A stretch of DNA of 64,000 nucleotides from Clostridium_AD sp050717535 (GTDB lineage Bacteria > Bacillota > Clostridia > Clostridiales > Clostridiaceae), in assembly GCF_050717535.1 (NCBI RefSeq), contig NZ_JBOITM010000081.1, positions 14,609 to 78,608 of the forward strand, in the 5' to 3' direction. The notes below the pieces were generated by a model that did not search any database, was not told where the DNA came from, and was given only the letters and a program-made list of their open reading frames with translations. Shown here piece after piece: positions 1 through 9,964 of this stretch; position 1 is the first letter of the stretch, and each line of letters opens with the position of its first letter. Position numbers and translations under genes: made by a program.

Positions 1-84
1 CAAACAATAAACATTGAGTTTTCTGATATTTATACATAATATTTATTGTTCTCCAATGCACAAAAATAATTCACTTAAAAATAG

Positions 85-127
85 ATTAATAGCTATATTG
101 TTAAATATTAACAATATAGCTATTAAT
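85..127. terminator. 19-bp perfect A+T-rich hairpin
   Basis: The arms 85-103 and 109-127 are perfectly complementary around a 5-base loop. It lies upstream of the first gene and probably ends a transcript entering from the left edge. No strong T run follows, so termination is inferred. Confidence 0.45.
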
Positions 128-239
128 ATTATTTACATTTATTTAAATTTTATTTTAGTTGAATACAATGTATAATGTTGATATAGGTGTATTAAATGAA
201 GTCTACAAAAATAATATGAAAGATTAAAGTGGTGATAAA

Positions 240-2948
240 ATGAAAAAAAGAAAAAAATTTAATAGGTACAACTCTCTACTTATAATTATGATAGCTATAT
301 TCTCAGCAATAGTTGCAAAATTATATTATTTACAAATATATAATGGACAATATTACAAGGATAAGGCTACTATTGCTAATAATACTCATAAAATTTCAAT
401 AGAGGCACCAAGGGGGCTTATAACAGATAAAAATGGAATAACCCTTGCAAATGAAACGCCTGGTTATAACCTTACATACACAGACACTACTAAATCAAAT
501 GAGCAATTATTTTCAAATCTACAAGAAGTATTTAGCATCTTAGATGAAAATAAAGAGGCTCAGACTGATAGTTTTCCATTAAAGATTGATCCATATAGAT
601 TTGAATTTAGTTCAAGTGATCCTGCTTCAATACAAGTGATGTTGTTGAGATTTCTAAAAGATAGAGGACTTCAAGCTGATATATTAAAAAATAAGTTTGA
701 AAATAAAAAAGAAGACGATTTAACAACCTTAGAAATTACAGCCCTTAATAATGAACTTTTGAAATTAACCCCCCAGGAAATATACGAATACCTTCTTAAT
801 GAATATGGCATAACAAAAGGAATTTCAAGTTTGAACATAAAAACAACTCCAAGTTTAATTAGAAGATATTTAATTGTAAAAGATGCTATAAAGTTGAATT
901 TTTATACTCCATACAAATCCATTAGCATAGCGACTAATATAAAAAAAGATACTTCTCTTATACTTGAGCAAAGTCTAGCATTGTTACCTGGATTTAAGAT
1001 AGAAAATCTACCATTGAGACAATATCCATATGGAGAGCTTGCTTCTTCAGTTTTGGGATATATAAGCAAAATAAGTCCTGCTGATACAGCTAAATATTCC
1101 GCAAGGGGTTATGACACAAGTGTCGATTTTGTTGGAACATCTGGAATTGAATCTGCAATGGAAAGCAGCCTTAAAGGAGTTAACGGTGAAAAAGAGATTA
1201 TCATTGACGATAAGATTACTTCCAAGGATAGTGCTTCTAATAAAGAAGCAACTCCGGGAAATAATATTCAACTTACATTAGATGCAAATCTACAGTATGC
1301 CACCGAAAACGCTTTAACCACAGTAATGAAGAACTTACAAAAACAAGAAATTACAAATAAAGTAAATTCATCAAATGCTACAAGGGGGGCAGCCGTTGCC
1401 ATAGATATCCATACTGGTGACGTATTATCACTTGTTAGCATGCCTGGGTACAACCCAAATGATTTTTCCACATCCCAAGGATTAACCCAGGCTCAATCAG
1501 AAAAATATTTTAATCCAGACTATGAAACCATGGCAAAATCACAAGGAAAATCACAAGATTTAATTGATTATATGTTCCCAATAGACAAAAGTATTACTGG
1601 AAATACCACAATTAGAAAAGATAAATTCGATTACTATCCAAAACATTTATATAATTATGCAACTATGTCCCTCATTCCACCAGGTTCTACTGCTAAACCA
1701 CTGACTGCAATTGCAGGTCTTGAAACTGGAGTTATAAATGCTTATTCCACCTATGATGATAAAGGTGGTTATGATATGACTGGTAAAGATGAAATATACG
1801 GTAAATTTTGGAATTCTTTCGAGACAGATGGTTCACAAGGTGTTGTAGACGTAGTAAAGGCCATAGGAAAATCCAGCAACCCATTTTTCATGAATGTAGG
1901 TCAGAAATTAAGAGAAAAGTATGGCGACGATATTTTAGCTAAATATGCATGGATGTTTGGACTAGGAGCTAATCCTAAAGCAGTTAAACCCGGTACAGGA
2001 ATAGAGATAAATGAAAATTTTGGGCAAGTATATAATACAGTATCTCAAAAAACCATATCCGCTTCCCAATATCTTTTTAATATTGAAGAAGATTTAACTA
2101 AAGGAATTTGTTCTAGTGATAATGCAAAATTCCCACCATTAGATTTATACGATAGAGAAGGAGATAATCTTATCGTTTATAATGATAAAAAACTCTCTGA
2201 CATTAAGGCCGAAATTAAAAATAAAATAAAAGACTCTGTACAAAACGGAACCTTTTCAAAGACTAACTACGAGGTCTTGTTTAACAAATTAATTGCAACT
2301 GATCCCCTGTATAAAGGTAAAAAATTTACAGCTGCTAACCTTAAATCAATTCTAGTTGAAGTACAATACCAGGCAGTTCAGGAAGGGTATGCTTCTTTAA
2401 GTAGACCATCCAATATATTGCTAGCATCTATTGGGCAAGGAATGGACACTTTCACACCTCTTCAGATGGCAAATTATATAGCAACCATTGCAAACGGCGG
2501 AACAAGATACAAGCTCAATTTGGTTGATAACGTAAAGGATTTTAATGGTAAGTTAATATCCCAAACAAAACCTGAGGTTTTAAATAAAGTTGATATGAGT
2601 GCAGAAACAAGAGATTTAGTTATGAGAGGTATGAACAACGTTACAGGTGAAGGTGGTACTGCTGAATCACTTGCTGCTTTTCCTATACCTACAGGCGGTA
2701 AAACAGGTACCGCACAATTTAATACTACTATACAAAATAAAATTGGTAGAGGAGATTATTCATGGTATGTAGGCTATGCACCAGCTAATAATCCTGAAAT
2801 TGCAATATCCGTAGTTATATTTGACGGTGGGTTTGGTAGTAGTTCTGCCGATGTTGCTGCAGGTATGTACGAGAGTTATTTTAAAAATGATCCTAGGATG
2901 GCTGAGTATAAAAATAAGTATGACATAAAATTAAAACGTATTAACTAA
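240..2948 (+). CDS. Class B penicillin-binding protein (PBP2/MrdA type, elongation transpeptidase)
   Basis: This protein cross-links peptidoglycan outside the membrane. It has one N-terminal membrane anchor (about residues 10-30), a PBP dimerisation region, and a transpeptidase domain with all three active-site motifs: STAK with the nucleophile Ser483, SSN about 70 residues later, and KTG at 821-823. At 902 residues it is long for the class. The extra length lies in the dimerisation region and in an insertion between the SxN and KTG motifs, as in clostridial PBP2 proteins. The ATG follows a GGTG ribosome site. It stands alone, ahead of the glycyl-radical cassette. A decayed fragment of a related gene lies at 46093-46260. 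Confidence 0.92.
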   Translation: MKKRKKFNRYNSLLIIMIAIFSAIVAKLYYLQIYNGQYYKDKATIANNTHKISIEAPRGLITDKNGITLANETPGYNLTYTDTTKSNEQLFSNLQEVFSILDENKEAQTDSFPLKIDPYRFEFSSSDPASIQVMLLRFLKDRGLQADILKNKFENKKEDDLTTLEITALNNELLKLTPQEIYEYLLNEYGITKGISSLNIKTTPSLIRRYLIVKDAIKLNFYTPYKSISIATNIKKDTSLILEQSLALLPGFKIENLPLRQYPYGELASSVLGYISKISPADTAKYSARGYDTSVDFVGTSGIESAMESSLKGVNGEKEIIIDDKITSKDSASNKEATPGNNIQLTLDANLQYATENALTTVMKNLQKQEITNKVNSSNATRGAAVAIDIHTGDVLSLVSMPGYNPNDFSTSQGLTQAQSEKYFNPDYETMAKSQGKSQDLIDYMFPIDKSITGNTTIRKDKFDYYPKHLYNYATMSLIPPGSTAKPLTAIAGLETGVINAYSTYDDKGGYDMTGKDEIYGKFWNSFETDGSQGVVDVVKAIGKSSNPFFMNVGQKLREKYGDDILAKYAWMFGLGANPKAVKPGTGIEINENFGQVYNTVSQKTISASQYLFNIEEDLTKGICSSDNAKFPPLDLYDREGDNLIVYNDKKLSDIKAEIKNKIKDSVQNGTFSKTNYEVLFNKLIATDPLYKGKKFTAANLKSILVEVQYQAVQEGYASLSRPSNILLASIGQGMDTFTPLQMANYIATIANGGTRYKLNLVDNVKDFNGKLISQTKPEVLNKVDMSAETRDLVMRGMNNVTGEGGTAESLAAFPIPTGGKTGTAQFNTTIQNKIGRGDYSWYVGYAPANNPEIAISVVIFDGGFGSSSADVAAGMYESYFKNDPRMAEYKNKYDIKLKRIN

Positions 2949-3042
2949 ATGTAATTGATTTATAATCGTAAAATTCATGATTACCGTACTACTAAAAACA
3001 ACCAAATCTTTTTAAAAATAAATTTATTAGGAGGTGAAATAT

Positions 3043-3945
3043 TTGGATTTAGCTACTATTATCAATATTCAAAAATATTCAATTCATGATGGTCCTGGAA
3101 TTCGCACAACAATTTTTTTTAAAGGTTGCCCACTAAATTGCTCATGGTGCCATAATCCCGAAAGCCAAAACCCTAATTTTGAAATTATGTTCTTTAAGGA
3201 AAGATGTACCAGCTGCGGCTCATGTATTAACGTATGTCCTGCAAAAGCAATAGACCTTATAGAAAAATACCCTGTGACTAATGAGAACAAATGCACTCTT
3301 TGTGGTAAGTGCAGTGATTTTTGTCCTAGCAATGCCAAAGAACTTGTGGGAAACGATATAAAAGCATCGGCACTTATGAGTGAAATAATTAAAGATGAAA
3401 TATTTTACGAAGAATCAAATGGTGGAGTAACATTTTCTGGTGGAGAACCACTGATGCATGTCGATTATTTAAACCATGTGCTTGAAATTTGCAAAGATAA
3501 AGGTATACACACCACAATCGATACTAGTGGCTATGCTATTTGGGAACAATTCGAAAAAATAATTGATAAAGTAGACCTATTTTTATTTGACGTCAAACAT
3601 ATGAATAATGAAAAACATTTGAAATATACAGGAGTGGAAAACCACCTCATTTTAGAAAATCTAAAAAAACTTTCGGAAAGTGGTAGCAATATTTATATAA
3701 GGATGCCAATAATTGCTGGCATAAATGATGATGATGAAAACATTGATAGAGCAGTTGAGTTTCTATCAAAGCTAAATATAATACAGGTAGATTTACTCCC
3801 TTATCACAAAATGGGAATGGACAAATACAGAAGGCTTAATATGGATTATAAATTATCAGGACTAGAAAAACCAACTGATAAAGTTATAGATAAAATTGTA
3901 GAAAAATTTAAAAATGCTGGGATAAAAATAAATATAGGGGGTTAG
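3043..3945 (+). CDS. Glycyl-radical enzyme activating enzyme (radical SAM), partner of HypD
   Basis: It cleaves S-adenosylmethionine to place a glycyl radical on the neighbouring dehydratase. The radical SAM motif is Cys29-x3-Cys33-x2-Cys36, followed by two ferredoxin-type 4Fe-4S motifs (Cys55/58/61/65 and Cys84/87/90/94), the usual build of activases outside the pyruvate formate-lyase type. I chose TTG at 3043 because GGAGGTG (3030-3036) lies six bases before it. The GTG at 3034 in the same frame is itself inside that ribosome site. The stop is six bases before hypD, so the two are translationally coupled. The partner is inferred from adjacency. Confidence 0.9.
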   Translation: MDLATIINIQKYSIHDGPGIRTTIFFKGCPLNCSWCHNPESQNPNFEIMFFKERCTSCGSCINVCPAKAIDLIEKYPVTNENKCTLCGKCSDFCPSNAKELVGNDIKASALMSEIIKDEIFYEESNGGVTFSGGEPLMHVDYLNHVLEICKDKGIHTTIDTSGYAIWEQFEKIIDKVDLFLFDVKHMNNEKHLKYTGVENHLILENLKKLSESGSNIYIRMPIIAGINDDDENIDRAVEFLSKLNIIQVDLLPYHKMGMDKYRRLNMDYKLSGLEKPTDKVIDKIVEKFKNAGIKINIGG

Positions 3946-3951
3946 TGTATT

Positions 3952-6327
3952 ATGATGACTGAAAGAGTAAAGAAATTAAGGCAGCAAAGTATAACTGCCA
4001 TCCCATACATTTCTATGGAAAGAGCCATAATAGTTGATGAAGTTTACAAAAAATATGAAGGCACAGTTTCCATCCCAGTTCTTCGTGCTTTGGTTTTAAA
4101 AGAAATTATGTTAAAAAAGAAACTTTGCATTAATGATGGTGAATTAATTGTTGGTGAACGAGGAGAAGAACCTGCTTCAACTTGTACTTATCCAGAATTA
4201 TGTTGCCATACCTTGCATGATTTTGATGTTATGGATGCTAGGGATAGAATATCTTTTAAGGTTGATGCACAAAGTAGAAAAATTCAAGAGGATTTAATTA
4301 TACCTGCTTTTGAAAAGAAATCTATGAGATACAGAATACTTGAAAACATGACTGAGCAGTGGAAGGACTGCTATGCAGCTGCAATATTTACAGAATTCAT
4401 GGAGCAAAGAGGCCCAGGACATACTAGTGGCGATGATAAAATATTTAAAAAGGGCTTTTTAGATTTTAAAATGGACATAGCGAAGGCTATTTCAAAGCTT
4501 GACTATTATAATGATGACGAAGCTCTTGATAAGAAAAATCAATTGGAAGCAATGGATATAGCTTGCGACTCTGTAATCATTTTAGGACATCGCTACAGTT
4601 CTTATGCAAAGGAACTTTCCGAAAAAGAATCAGATCCAACAAGAAAGAAAGAACTTTTAGAAATAGCTGAAGTTTGTTCCCACGTTCCTGCACATGCTCC
4701 AAGAAACTTTAGAGAAGCTCTCCAAATATATTGGTTTGCTCATATATGTGTTATTTCTGAATTAAACCCTTGGGATGCATACAATCCAGGAAGACTTGAT
4801 CAACATTTAAATCCTTTTTATCAAAATGAGATTCAAAATGGAGACTTAACTAAAGAGCAGGCTATAGAATACTTAGAATGTTTCTGGGTAAAGTTTAACA
4901 ACCAACCAGCACCTCCTAAAGTTGGTATAACCTTAAAAGAAAGTGGAACCTATACTGACTTTGCAAATATAAACATTGGTGGAGTTAAAGCAGATGGCCT
5001 TAACGGAGTAAATGATGTAAGTTACCTTCTTCTTTATGTAGTAGATGAAATGCAGCTTTTACAACCAAGTTCAAATGTACAAATAAGTAAAAAGAGCCCT
5101 CAAAAGTTTGTAAAAACAGCTTGCGCCATATCCAGAAAAGGCTTAGGTCAGCCATCAATGTTCAATTCTGATGCAGTCACTCAAGAACTTGTTAATGCAG
5201 GCAAATCATTAGAAGATGCAAGGTGTGGAGGTACTAGTGGATGTGTTGAAGCAGGTGCATTTGGAAAAGAAGCTTATATTTTAACAGGCTACTTTAACTT
5301 ACCTAAAGTAATGGAAATTACTCTGAGCAATGGAATTGATTTAATGACTGGAAAAAGATTAGGTCTTGAAACTGGAGAAGCATCAAAATTTGAAACATAC
5401 AATGAATTATTTGAAGCTTATAAAAAACAGTTAAAATACTTTATTGATATAAAAATGAGAGGAAATAGGGTTATTGAAAGATTATATGCAACACTTATGC
5501 CAGAGCCTTTCCTTTCAGTATTAACCAGCGATTGTATTTCAAAGGGCAAAGATTATAATGCTGGAGGCGCAAGATATAATACTAACTATATTCAAGGTGT
5601 TGGTATAGGCACCATTACTGATGCACTTACAGCAATAAAAAAACATGTATTTGAAGATAAAAATGTCACTATGAATGATTTAATAAAAGCAATGAAAAAT
5701 GATTTTAAGGGTCATGAAGATATACTAAAACTTTTAAAACACAGAACTCCAAAATATGGTAACGATGATGATTATGCTGATGACGTTATGAGAGAAATAT
5801 TCAATTCCTACTATAATGAAGTAACTGGAAGAAAGAATGGAAAAGGTGGAGAATACAGAATAGATATGCTTCCTACCACCTGTCATGTTTATTTTGGATC
5901 AGTTATTGGAGCTACAGCTAATGGAAGAAAAGCCTACATGCCAGTATCTGAAGGTATTTCTCCTGACAAGGGTGCAGATATAAACGGTCCAACTGCAGTG
6001 CTTAAATCTGCAGCAAAAATGGATCACTTAAAAACTGGAGGGACATTACTCAATCAAAAGTTTACACCAGCTGTTGTAGAAGGTGAAGAAGGCTTAAATA
6101 ATTTGGCGAATTTGGTAAGATCATATTTTAGATTAGACGGTCACCACATTCAATTTAATATTGTAAGTCGCGATACACTGCTGGCTGCACAAAAAAATCC
6201 TGACGACTATACTGATCTAATAGTAAGAGTTGCAGGATACAGTGATTACTTTAACAACCTTGACAAAGTGCTTCAAGATGAGATAATTGGAAGAACAGAT
6301 CAATCCTTTGGAGGATGTGGCTGTTAA
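3952..6327 (+). CDS. hypD: trans-4-hydroxy-L-proline dehydratase (glycyl radical enzyme)
   Basis: It dehydrates trans-4-hydroxy-L-proline to pyrroline-5-carboxylate in the cytoplasm by radical chemistry. The thiyl site is GTSG-Cys431-V-Glu433, and the glycyl radical site is RVAG-YSDYF with Gly762 near the C-terminus. Length (791) and the Cys loop fit characterised HypD better than pyruvate formate-lyase, glycerol dehydratase or choline lyase. Context is decisive: an activating enzyme just upstream and proC 21 bases downstream, which reduces the product to proline. The name is shared with an unrelated hydrogenase maturation protein. Substrate assignment rests on motif and neighbours. Confidence 0.9.
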   Translation: MMTERVKKLRQQSITAIPYISMERAIIVDEVYKKYEGTVSIPVLRALVLKEIMLKKKLCINDGELIVGERGEEPASTCTYPELCCHTLHDFDVMDARDRISFKVDAQSRKIQEDLIIPAFEKKSMRYRILENMTEQWKDCYAAAIFTEFMEQRGPGHTSGDDKIFKKGFLDFKMDIAKAISKLDYYNDDEALDKKNQLEAMDIACDSVIILGHRYSSYAKELSEKESDPTRKKELLEIAEVCSHVPAHAPRNFREALQIYWFAHICVISELNPWDAYNPGRLDQHLNPFYQNEIQNGDLTKEQAIEYLECFWVKFNNQPAPPKVGITLKESGTYTDFANINIGGVKADGLNGVNDVSYLLLYVVDEMQLLQPSSNVQISKKSPQKFVKTACAISRKGLGQPSMFNSDAVTQELVNAGKSLEDARCGGTSGCVEAGAFGKEAYILTGYFNLPKVMEITLSNGIDLMTGKRLGLETGEASKFETYNELFEAYKKQLKYFIDIKMRGNRVIERLYATLMPEPFLSVLTSDCISKGKDYNAGGARYNTNYIQGVGIGTITDALTAIKKHVFEDKNVTMNDLIKAMKNDFKGHEDILKLLKHRTPKYGNDDDYADDVMREIFNSYYNEVTGRKNGKGGEYRIDMLPTTCHVYFGSVIGATANGRKAYMPVSEGISPDKGADINGPTAVLKSAAKMDHLKTGGTLLNQKFTPAVVEGEEGLNNLANLVRSYFRLDGHHIQFNIVSRDTLLAAQKNPDDYTDLIVRVAGYSDYFNNLDKVLQDEIIGRTDQSFGGCGC

Positions 6328-6348
6328 AAAAAACAATGGAGGTACATT

Positions 6349-7155
6349 ATGAATAAAAAAATAGGACTTATCGGATGCGGAAATATGGGCCTGGCAATGA
6401 TTGGTGGAATATTAAATGCAAATTTAGTAATGCCTAGCAGTGTTATTGTAAGTGACTTAAATGAACTTAGTTTGGCTGAAACCGCTCAAACATATGGTAT
6501 TAAAACCACTACAGATAATAATGAGGTAGCTAAAACTTCTGATATTATTGTATTATCAGTAAAACCCAACCTATATGAAGTTGTAATAAAACAAATAAAG
6601 GATCAAGTTAAAGAAGATGTAATAATAGTTACTATTGCAGCTGGAAAAGCTATTAGTGGTACCGAAAGTATGTTTGGCCGAAAGCTTAAAATAGTTAGGG
6701 TAATGCCTAATACTCCAGCACTTGTTGGCGCAGGAATGTCTGCAATTTGCCCTAATGAAATAGTAACAAATGAAGAACTTTCTGAAATAGTTACTATGTT
6801 TGAAAGTTTTGGAAAAGCAGAAATAGTTAATGAAAAATTAATGGATGTGGTAACTGGTGTCAGTGGCTCATCTCCAGCTTTTGTATACATGTTTATTGAA
6901 TCCATGGCAGATGCAGCAGTACTAGATGGAATGCCAAGAGATAAGGCTTACACTTTTGCAGCTCAAGCTGTGCTAGGATCTGCTAAGATAGTACTAGAAA
7001 CCGGAAAACATCCTGGTGTTTTGAAAGACATGGTATGTTCTCCAGGTGGAACTACTATAGAAGGTGTAGCTGCACTTGAAGAAAATGGTTTTAGAAATGC
7101 AGTTATTTCAGCCGTTAGAAAAACAACTCAAAAATCTATTGAATTATCTAAATAA
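6349..7155 (+). CDS. proC: Pyrroline-5-carboxylate reductase
   Basis: It reduces pyrroline-5-carboxylate to L-proline with NAD(P)H. The N-terminal Rossmann motif GLIGCGNMG is at residues 5-13, and the C-terminal dimerisation domain has the family pattern SPGGTTIEGVAALE. The 268-residue length is normal. ATG follows AATGGAGG by seven bases. As the last gene of the hypD cassette it completes the conversion of hydroxyproline, for example from collagen peptides, to proline, which clostridia can use as a Stickland electron acceptor or for protein synthesis. A strong terminator follows. Confidence 0.95.
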   Translation: MNKKIGLIGCGNMGLAMIGGILNANLVMPSSVIVSDLNELSLAETAQTYGIKTTTDNNEVAKTSDIIVLSVKPNLYEVVIKQIKDQVKEDVIIVTIAAGKAISGTESMFGRKLKIVRVMPNTPALVGAGMSAICPNEIVTNEELSEIVTMFESFGKAEIVNEKLMDVVTGVSGSSPAFVYMFIESMADAAVLDGMPRDKAYTFAAQAVLGSAKIVLETGKHPGVLKDMVCSPGGTTIEGVAALEENGFRNAVISAVRKTTQKSIELSK

Positions 7156-7172
7156 TTAAGAATATAACATAA

Positions 7173-7211
7173 AAAAGTTAAGGTGCCGTTTATCGTGGCA
7201 CCTTAACTTTT
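7173..7211. terminator. Bidirectional intrinsic terminator
   Basis: Perfect 15-bp arms (7173-7187 and 7197-7211) with A-rich and T-rich flanks serve both proC (+) and the convergent ABC permease (-). Confidence 0.85.
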
Positions 7212-7242
7212 ATGTTTTATAAAATTTATTTTTAATTTAACA

Positions 7243-8199
7243 TTAAGCTACTATATCTCTTTTGGTAAAACCAATATATGAAATAACATTAAAAACTATA
7301 AAATAAACTATCAGTACAATAATTGAGAATTTCATTGTCATACCTTTAACTAATGGCTCACCACTAATATATTGATTCAAGTCTGTATTCGTAAATAATA
7401 TATATTTTGACCAATTATATTTAGTAAGTATCATAGTTATTACATTTCCTACAGTTAAAAGAAAAACTCCAACTCCTGTAGCCATTGCACTATTACGGAA
7501 AACCGTAGAAATCATAAATGCTAAAGTAACCATCATAATTAAGTTAATAGACTTAAGTCCGTAAAGCTGCACAATATGTACTATCATATTAACCTCAGTA
7601 ATTTTACCACTTGAATTTGTAAGGAATGGTGTACCTGCACCACTAAAGCTGAATAATATTCCTCCAAGAAGGAATGACACTATAAAAAGCACTAAAAGCA
7701 TTAAAAGAGTATACCCAATAACAGAAATATATTTTGAGAGCAAAATCTTCCATCGCTTTGAAGGTCTAATTAATAGCAGTTTAATCGTGCCTTCGGAAAA
7801 CTCATTGGCTACTATTTTACCGCCCATTACAATTGCAAAAAGAGCAATTAGTGAAATCACACCACCCATTCCCTCTACAAATCCCCATAAGGAGTTACTT
7901 TGCACTGGTTCAATGTCATTTTTAAGCCTATATTCATTAGTTTGTAATATTTTTGAGGATCCGTCCTTTTCCACTTCAGACAACTCTGGATTAGTTAAAT
8001 CTTGCTTATAAGCTTGGTTTTGAATTGTTAGATCTGCTTTCCAATCACTTTTAGCTACCTGAGGACCTGTAAATCTAGTAAAAAGACCAGCTACTACTAT
8101 AATAAGGACTAATATTCCCATCATTATCCACGTACTTATACTATGAGAAAGCTTCATATTTTCATTACGAACTAAATTTATCATCTTATGCAATTTCAT
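7243..8199 (-). CDS. ABC-2 type transporter permease
   Basis: This is the membrane half of a two-gene exporter. After an N-terminal transmembrane helix (about 22-42) comes an extracytoplasmic loop, then five or so hydrophobic segments, matching the bacitracin/lantibiotic-immunity and NatB-like permeases. Its start overlaps the end of the ATPase gene by 14 bases, which indicates translational coupling. The substrate cannot be read from sequence. Such pairs often export peptides, antibiotics or sodium, but no sensor or GntR regulator lies beside it. Confidence 0.82.
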   Translation of the reverse strand: MKLHKMINLVRNENMKLSHSISTWIMMGILVLIIVVAGLFTRFTGPQVAKSDWKADLTIQNQAYKQDLTNPELSEVEKDGSSKILQTNEYRLKNDIEPVQSNSLWGFVEGMGGVISLIALFAIVMGGKIVANEFSEGTIKLLLIRPSKRWKILLSKYISVIGYTLLMLLVLFIVSFLLGGILFSFSGAGTPFLTNSSGKITEVNMIVHIVQLYGLKSINLIMMVTLAFMISTVFRNSAMATGVGVFLLTVGNVITMILTKYNWSKYILFTNTDLNQYISGEPLVKGMTMKFSIIVLIVYFIVFNVISYIGFTKRDIVA

Positions 8200-9106
8200 T
8201 ACCCCCTGTCATTTCCAAGAATTTTTTCTCTAAGCTTTGTTGTTCTTTACGAATGCCATAGATCTTAATCCCTTGGCCCACAAGCTTCTCAACAATTTCT
8301 GGTATATTTTCTATATTTTCTATGATTTCAATTTCCTTATCAACTATTTTCGGTTTATATTTGCTATTAAGACCTTCTAAATATGTTTTTGCACTTTCAA
8401 GTGGGGTAACAGTTAGCGCTATAACTGAATCCACCTCATCTTCAAGCATTTCCTTCATATCTTGGATCCTAACCAATTTTCCATTTTGCAAAATTCCTAC
8501 CCTATCACACATAAGCTCCATCTCTGAAAGCAAGTGACTAGATACTATTACTGCAATATTCTCTTCTCTTGCTAGCGTCCTCAAATGATTACGCAATTCA
8601 TGAATTCCAGCAGGATCAAGTCCATTAGTAGGTTCATCTAGTACCAAAAGCTTTGGAGAATTAAGAAGTGCTTGTGCAACTCCCAGTCTTTGGCGCATAC
8701 CTAGCGAATATTTCTTTATTTTCTCGTGTATTCTTTTTTCAAGACCCACAATTTTTATAACCTCATCTATACGCTCCTTCTTTACATCTGGATACATTCT
8801 TGAAAAATGAAGCAGATTTTGATATCCTGTTAAGTATTTATATAAATCTGGGTTTTCAATAATGCCACCTACTTTAGCAATTGCCTTTTCAAAATCCTTT
8901 TCAACATTGAACCCATCAATATACATTTCTCCTTTAGTAATAGACATAAGTCCTAAAAGCATTTTAATAGTAGTAGTTTTACCTGCACCATTGGGTCCTA
9001 GGAATCCAAATACCTCACCAGAATGGACGTCAAAACTAAGATCGTCTATTATTACTTTTTTCCCAATTTTCTTTGTAACATTCTTTATTTGTACTATAGT
9101 TTTCAT
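8186..9106 (-). CDS. ABC transporter ATP-binding protein
   Basis: This cytoplasmic ATPase drives the ABC-2 permease just downstream. Walker A GPNGAGKT is at residues 37-44, the signature is YSLGMRQRLG, Walker B is LLVLDEPTNGLDP, and a switch histidine sits in IVVSSH. The C-terminal 90 residues form the extension typical of drug, bacitracin and sodium exporters. ATG follows an AGGAGG-like site. The 230 bases upstream hold only a plausible promoter and no regulator. Confidence 0.9.
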   Translation of the reverse strand: MKTIVQIKNVTKKIGKKVIIDDLSFDVHSGEVFGFLGPNGAGKTTTIKMLLGLMSITKGEMYIDGFNVEKDFEKAIAKVGGIIENPDLYKYLTGYQNLLHFSRMYPDVKKERIDEVIKIVGLEKRIHEKIKKYSLGMRQRLGVAQALLNSPKLLVLDEPTNGLDPAGIHELRNHLRTLAREENIAVIVSSHLLSEMELMCDRVGILQNGKLVRIQDMKEMLEDEVDSVIALTVTPLESAKTYLEGLNSKYKPKIVDKEIEIIENIENIPEIVEKLVGQGIKIYGIRKEQQSLEKKFLEMTGGNEIA

Positions 9107-9280
9107 TTTTATGTCAACCTCCTTAATTGTATTTACAATTTTTTCTCTATTAGTTGCTTACTTAGTCAAGCATATAATTGACCTATTGTATTATAACACT
9201 AGGTAGATTAAACCTCAAACCAGCAACCGAATACTCATCAACTCAATGTGGGACAACAGTTATCTTATGTCAATAAAAAA

Positions 9281-9316
9281 ACTAGTTACTTCGCATCATT
9301 TAGCAAAGTAACTAGT
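9281..9316 (-). terminator. Intrinsic terminator of the small secreted-protein gene
   Basis: Perfect 11-bp arms 9281-9291 and 9306-9316. On the minus strand the hairpin is followed by a run of seven T. Confidence 0.8.
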
Positions 9317-9336
9317 GCTTTTTCATAACACCCTTT

Positions 9337-9852
9337 TTACTTAACATTTTCATCTAAAATATATACTGCAAAAGTTGTTTCTGTTTTCGGATTATAGTAC
9401 ACAGATAAGATTATCCCTTTGTATTTAAAATTACTAATTGCAAAACTGAGATGTTCCTCCACTGGCTTTCCAAATTCTTCTTTGAAACTGCTTATTTTAT
9501 CACCAAGTCTTAACCCATTAAAATCCACATGTTTGTTGTCAATGTATACCTGTTCTACTGGCCCCTTTCCATAATCTTTAAACCAAACTCTAATATCTAA
9601 TTGTGAAAACTCTAATCCACCCTCATCAATAGTAATTGACTCATTGCCAAGCTTTGTGATAAGCTCTGTCTTGTTAAGTCCTATCAATTTAATATAGTTT
9701 AAAAAGCTAGTATCTTTTGGGGAAGCTTCTTTATCACTTTGAACTATTTTTTTTGTACTTAAATTAGGTCCTTTTGTAATTGCATTTGAGGTAATTGCAA
9801 TTGTGAAAACACTTAATAATACCACTATAGTTAATGTAACTATTTTTTTCAT
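9337..9852 (-). CDS. Hypothetical secreted protein
   Basis: I do not recognise the family. The 171-residue product has a classical signal peptide (MKK then a hydrophobic core to about residue 24, cleavage probably after SNA). The mature part is a mixed alpha/beta domain with the phrase GLRLGDKISSFKEEFGKP, which resembles small secreted repeats that begin with a (L/I)GxS/T..e(V/L)...lG motif in Firmicutes. It is a single gene with its own terminator. A role at the cell surface is all that can be inferred. Confidence 0.6.
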   Translation of the reverse strand: MKKIVTLTIVVLLSVFTIAITSNAITKGPNLSTKKIVQSDKEASPKDTSFLNYIKLIGLNKTELITKLGNESITIDEGGLEFSQLDIRVWFKDYGKGPVEQVYIDNKHVDFNGLRLGDKISSFKEEFGKPVEEHLSFAISNFKYKGIILSVYYNPKTETTFAVYILDENVK

Positions 9853-9964
9853 GAAAATCGCTCCTTATAATAACCTTATCTATTAATACTTATTATATGC
9901 CATGTTCTCTGCCATATCGTATCAATCAGATGTCAAAATTATTACAAAGCGGATACAAAATAAT

